Assembly (NCBI GenBank): GCA_023387135.1 | Contig: JAEWIK010000095.1 | Coordinates: 1 to 6,715, forward strand | Reading direction: 5' to 3' | Length of the DNA stretch: 6,715 bases | DNA from: Actinomycetes bacterium | GTDB taxonomy: Bacteria; Actinomycetota; Actinomycetes; Propionibacteriales; Propionibacteriaceae | Part shown: in pieces, positions 4,136 through 6,715 of the stretch | Numbering within the stretch: the stretch's first letter is position 1 | How the letters are laid out: every line of letters starts with the position of its first letter | Made by a program: the position numbers and the translations under genes | The notes under the pieces: generated by a model | Told to the model about the DNA's origin: nothing | The model's database searches: none | The model's input: the letters and a program-made list of their open reading frames with translations, nothing else

Positions 4136-6715
4136 GTGTTCAACAAGATCCTGGTTGCCAATCGCGGAGAGATCGCCGTCAGGGCGTTCCGGGCCGCGAC
4201 CGAGCTGGGCGTCGCGACTGTCGCGGTCTTTCCTTACGAGGACAGGCACGCCGAGTACAGGCTGAAGGCCGACGAGTCGTACCAGATCGGTGACGAGGGA
4301 CACCCCGTCCGCGCCTACCTCGACATCCCCGGCATCATCGAGGCCGCCCGCCACGCCGAGGCCGACGCCATCTACCCCGGTTACGGCTTCCTGTCGGAGA
4401 ACCCCGACCTGGCCAGCGCCTGCGAGGCCAGCGGCATCACCTTCATCGGGCCGCGGCACGAGGTGCTCGAACTCACAGGCAACAAGGCGCGCGCGATCGC
4501 CGCGGCCCGCGAGGCGGGGCTCCCGACCCTGAAGGGCAGCGAGCCGAGCAACGACGTCGACACGCTGCTCGCCGCCGCCGGGGAGGTCGGCTTCCCGCTG
4601 TTCGTCAAGGCGGTCTCGGGCGGTGGCGGACGCGGCATGCGCCGGGTGGAAGACCCTGACAAGCTTCCGGCCGCGCTCGCCGAGGCCATGCGCGAGGCCG
4701 ACGCCGCCTTCGGCGACTCCCGCATGTACCTGGAGGAGGCTGTCACCCGTCCGCGGCACATCGAGGTGCAGGTGTTGGGGGACGCGACCGGCCACGTCAT
4801 CCACCTGTACGAGCGCGACTGCTCGGTGCAGCGGCGCCACCAGAAGGTGGTCGAGCTGGCGCCCGCACCGAACCTCGACCCGGAACTGCGCGCGCGGATC
4901 TGCGCCGACGCGGTGAGGTTCGCCTCGCACATCAACTACGTGAACGCCGGCACCGTCGAGTTCCTGCTGGGCGAGGACGGACGGTACGTCTTCATCGAGA
5001 TGAACCCGCGCATCCAGGTCGAGCACACAGTCACCGAGGAGGTCACGAACGTCGACCTGGTGAGCTCGCAGATCAGGATCGCCGCGGGGGAGACCCTCGA
5101 AGAGCTGGGGCTGCGGCAGGAGCTGATCGAGACCAGGGGCGCCGCCCTGCAGTGCCGCGTCACCACCGAGGACCCGGCCAACGGCTTCCGCCCCGACACC
5201 GGCACCATCTCGGTCTACCGGACGCCGGGCGGTGCCGGGGTCAGGCTGGACGGCGGCGTGGTGTACGCGGGCGCGACAGTCGGGGCGCACTTCGACTCCA
5301 TGCTGGTCAAGCTGACCTGCCGCGGCACCGACCTGCACTCGGCCGCCAGGCGGGCGTTCCGCGCGCTCACCGAGTTCAGGGTGCGTGGCGTGTCGACGAA
5401 CATCCCCTTCCTGGAGGCTGTGATCTCCGATCCGGACTTCCTCGCCGGGCGAGCCACCACGTCCTTCATCGACGAGCGGCCGGAGCTGCTGCACCACAGG
5501 ATCGCCGCCGACAGGGGTTCCAAGCTGCTGAGCTACCTGGCCTGGGTGACGGTCAACAAGCCCAACGGCGAGCGCAGGCATTACTTGAACCCGACGGCGA
5601 AGCTGCCGCTGGCACGACGCGAGCAGGGGCCGGGCCTCGACCCGGTTCCGCCGGGCGCGCGGCAGCGGCTGCTCGAACTCGGGCCGGTGGGCTTCGCCGC
5701 CGAGCTGCGGGCCAGGAAGTCGGTGGCGGTCACCGACACGACCTTCAGGGACGCCCACCAGTCGCTGCTCGCCACCCGCGTCCGCACCCGCGACCTGGTG
5801 GAGGCGGCTCCGGCGATCGCCAGGCTGCTGCCGGGCCTGTTCAGCATCGAGGCGTGGGGCGGTGCGACCTACGACGTGGCGCTGCGCTTCCTCAAGGAGG
5901 ACCCGTGGGCCCGCCTCGACGCGCTGCACGCCGAACTGCCCAACATCCCGCTCCAGATGCTGCTGCGAGGGCGCAACACCGTCGGCTACACGCCGTACCC
6001 GTTGAAGGTGACCAGCGCGTTCGTCCATGAGGCGGCACGGTCCGGGGTCGACATCTTCAGGATCTTCGATGCGCTCAACAACGTCGACCAGATCCGTCCG
6101 GCCGTCGAGGCGGTGCTGGAGACCGACCACGCCGTCGCCGAGGCCGCGCTGTGCTACACGGGCAACATGACGTCTCCGTCCGAGACCCTCTACACGCTCG
6201 TCTACTACCTACGGCTGGCCGAGGACCTGGTGAAGACCGGTGCCCACATCCTCGCCATCAAGGACATGGCAGGCCTGCTGCGGGCCCCCGCCGCGACCGC
6301 ATTGGTTACCGCGTTGAGGTCCAATTTCGACCTTCCCGTCCATCTCCACACCCACGACACCGCGGGTGGCCAGCTCGCGACCCTGCTGGCGGCCATCGAC
6401 GCGGGGGTGGACGCCGTGGACGTGGCGTCGGCAGCCATGGCCGGCACGACCTCGCAGGTGTCGATGTCGGCGTTGATCGCGGCGACGGAGAACAGCGAGC
6501 GCGAGACCGGCCTGTCGCTGCGGGCCGCCGAGTCGCTCGAGCCCTACTTCGAGGCGGTCCGCGACCTCTACGCGCCGTTCGAGTCCGGGCTGCCCGGTCC
6601 GACCGGTCGCGTCTACCACCACGAGATCCCCGGTGGGCAGCTCTCGAACCTCAGGCAGCAGGCGACGGCGCTCGGCCTGGCCGACAGGTTCGAGGCGATC
6701 GAGGACATGTACGCG
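4136..6715 (+). CDS. pyc: Pyruvate carboxylase (biotin-dependent, C-terminus beyond window)
   Basis: An open frame of 860 codons reaches the window end without a stop or frameshift. Single-chain pyruvate carboxylases have about 1,130-1,150 residues, so roughly the last quarter, including the biotinyl domain, is missing. The enzyme makes oxaloacetate from pyruvate, bicarbonate and ATP, refilling the citric acid cycle. The biotin carboxylase part begins FNKILVANRGEIAVRAFRAA. It has the ATP-grasp glycine loop SGGGGRGM (161-168) after Lys158, and the catalytic EMNPRIQVEH at 288-297. It ends near 450 after VRGVSTN (416-422). The carboxyltransferase part starts with DTTFRDAHQS at 534. It contains RGRNTVGYTPYP (611-622), the form seen in actinobacterial enzymes, the carboxylated metal-ligand Lys709 in IKDMAG, and His738/His740 in HLHTHD. 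The start is GTG at 4136, with GAGGAGG 3 bases upstream; the N-terminus fits the family exactly. It is probably its own transcription unit. Confidence 0.97.
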   Translation, partial: MFNKILVANRGEIAVRAFRAATELGVATVAVFPYEDRHAEYRLKADESYQIGDEGHPVRAYLDIPGIIEAARHAEADAIYPGYGFLSENPDLASACEASGITFIGPRHEVLELTGNKARAIAAAREAGLPTLKGSEPSNDVDTLLAAAGEVGFPLFVKAVSGGGGRGMRRVEDPDKLPAALAEAMREADAAFGDSRMYLEEAVTRPRHIEVQVLGDATGHVIHLYERDCSVQRRHQKVVELAPAPNLDPELRARICADAVRFASHINYVNAGTVEFLLGEDGRYVFIEMNPRIQVEHTVTEEVTNVDLVSSQIRIAAGETLEELGLRQELIETRGAALQCRVTTEDPANGFRPDTGTISVYRTPGGAGVRLDGGVVYAGATVGAHFDSMLVKLTCRGTDLHSAARRAFRALTEFRVRGVSTNIPFLEAVISDPDFLAGRATTSFIDERPELLHHRIAADRGSKLLSYLAWVTVNKPNGERRHYLNPTAKLPLARREQGPGLDPVPPGARQRLLELGPVGFAAELRARKSVAVTDTTFRDAHQSLLATRVRTRDLVEAAPAIARLLPGLFSIEAWGGATYDVALRFLKEDPWARLDALHAELPNIPLQMLLRGRNTVGYTPYPLKVTSAFVHEAARSGVDIFRIFDALNNVDQIRPAVEAVLETDHAVAEAALCYTGNMTSPSETLYTLVYYLRLAEDLVKTGAHILAIKDMAGLLRAPAATALVTALRSNFDLPVHLHTHDTAGGQLATLLAAIDAGVDAVDVASAAMAGTTSQVSMSALIAATENSERETGLSLRAAESLEPYFEAVRDLYAPFESGLPGPTGRVYHHEIPGGQLSNLRQQATALGLADRFEAIEDMYA

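Noticed and set aside
3941..6130. A 729-codon open frame on the minus strand, antisense to the patatin-like gene and pyc.
   Set aside because: It lies opposite pyruvate carboxylase, whose motifs are intact throughout. Its translation is rich in Arg, Gly, Val, Asp and His without recognisable domains, as expected of a high-GC shadow frame. It has no independent support.

Overview
The window is GC-rich with strongly GC-ending codons, and it carries an actinobacterial type of single-chain pyruvate carboxylase. I infer an Actinomycetota chromosome; the family cannot be fixed from this sequence alone. Coding density is high and there are no RNA genes, insertion sequences, CRISPR repeats or phage genes, so this looks like ordinary chromosomal backbone.

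Left part, minus strand (1-2348): a four-gene operon for an osmoprotectant (glycine betaine/choline/carnitine class, OpuC/OsmU-like) ABC importer. Transcription runs right to left: ATPase (1536-2348), permease (868-1539), second permease (197-871), then a substrate-binding lipoprotein (1-158) cut by the window edge. The first three genes are joined by 4-base start/stop overlaps, so they are probably translationally coupled. The lipoprotein follows after 38 bases and has its own ribosome binding site. Together they would capture a small quaternary-amine-like solute outside the membrane and import it using ATP.

Middle, plus strand (2349-3123): a 143-base divergent intergenic region, then two small tandem genes for COG2388/YjdJ-like GNAT proteins (98 and 93 residues, about 41% identical without gaps). 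The second keeps the expected acetyl-CoA loop. The first has lost several of its key residues.

Right part, plus strand (3124-6715): after a GC-rich hairpin comes a patatin-like Ser-Asp hydrolase (3216-4079) with no visible ribosome binding site, probably read from a leaderless mRNA. Next is pyruvate carboxylase (pyc, from 4136), open for 860 codons to the window end and lacking only its C-terminal part, including the biotin domain. The right-hand genes look like separate units rather than one pathway.

I found no convincing undescribed multi-gene system. The points most worth checking are the degenerate GNAT paralogue, the altered oxyanion loop and leaderless start of the patatin-like protein, and a short sequence shared upstream of the transporter operon and pyc.
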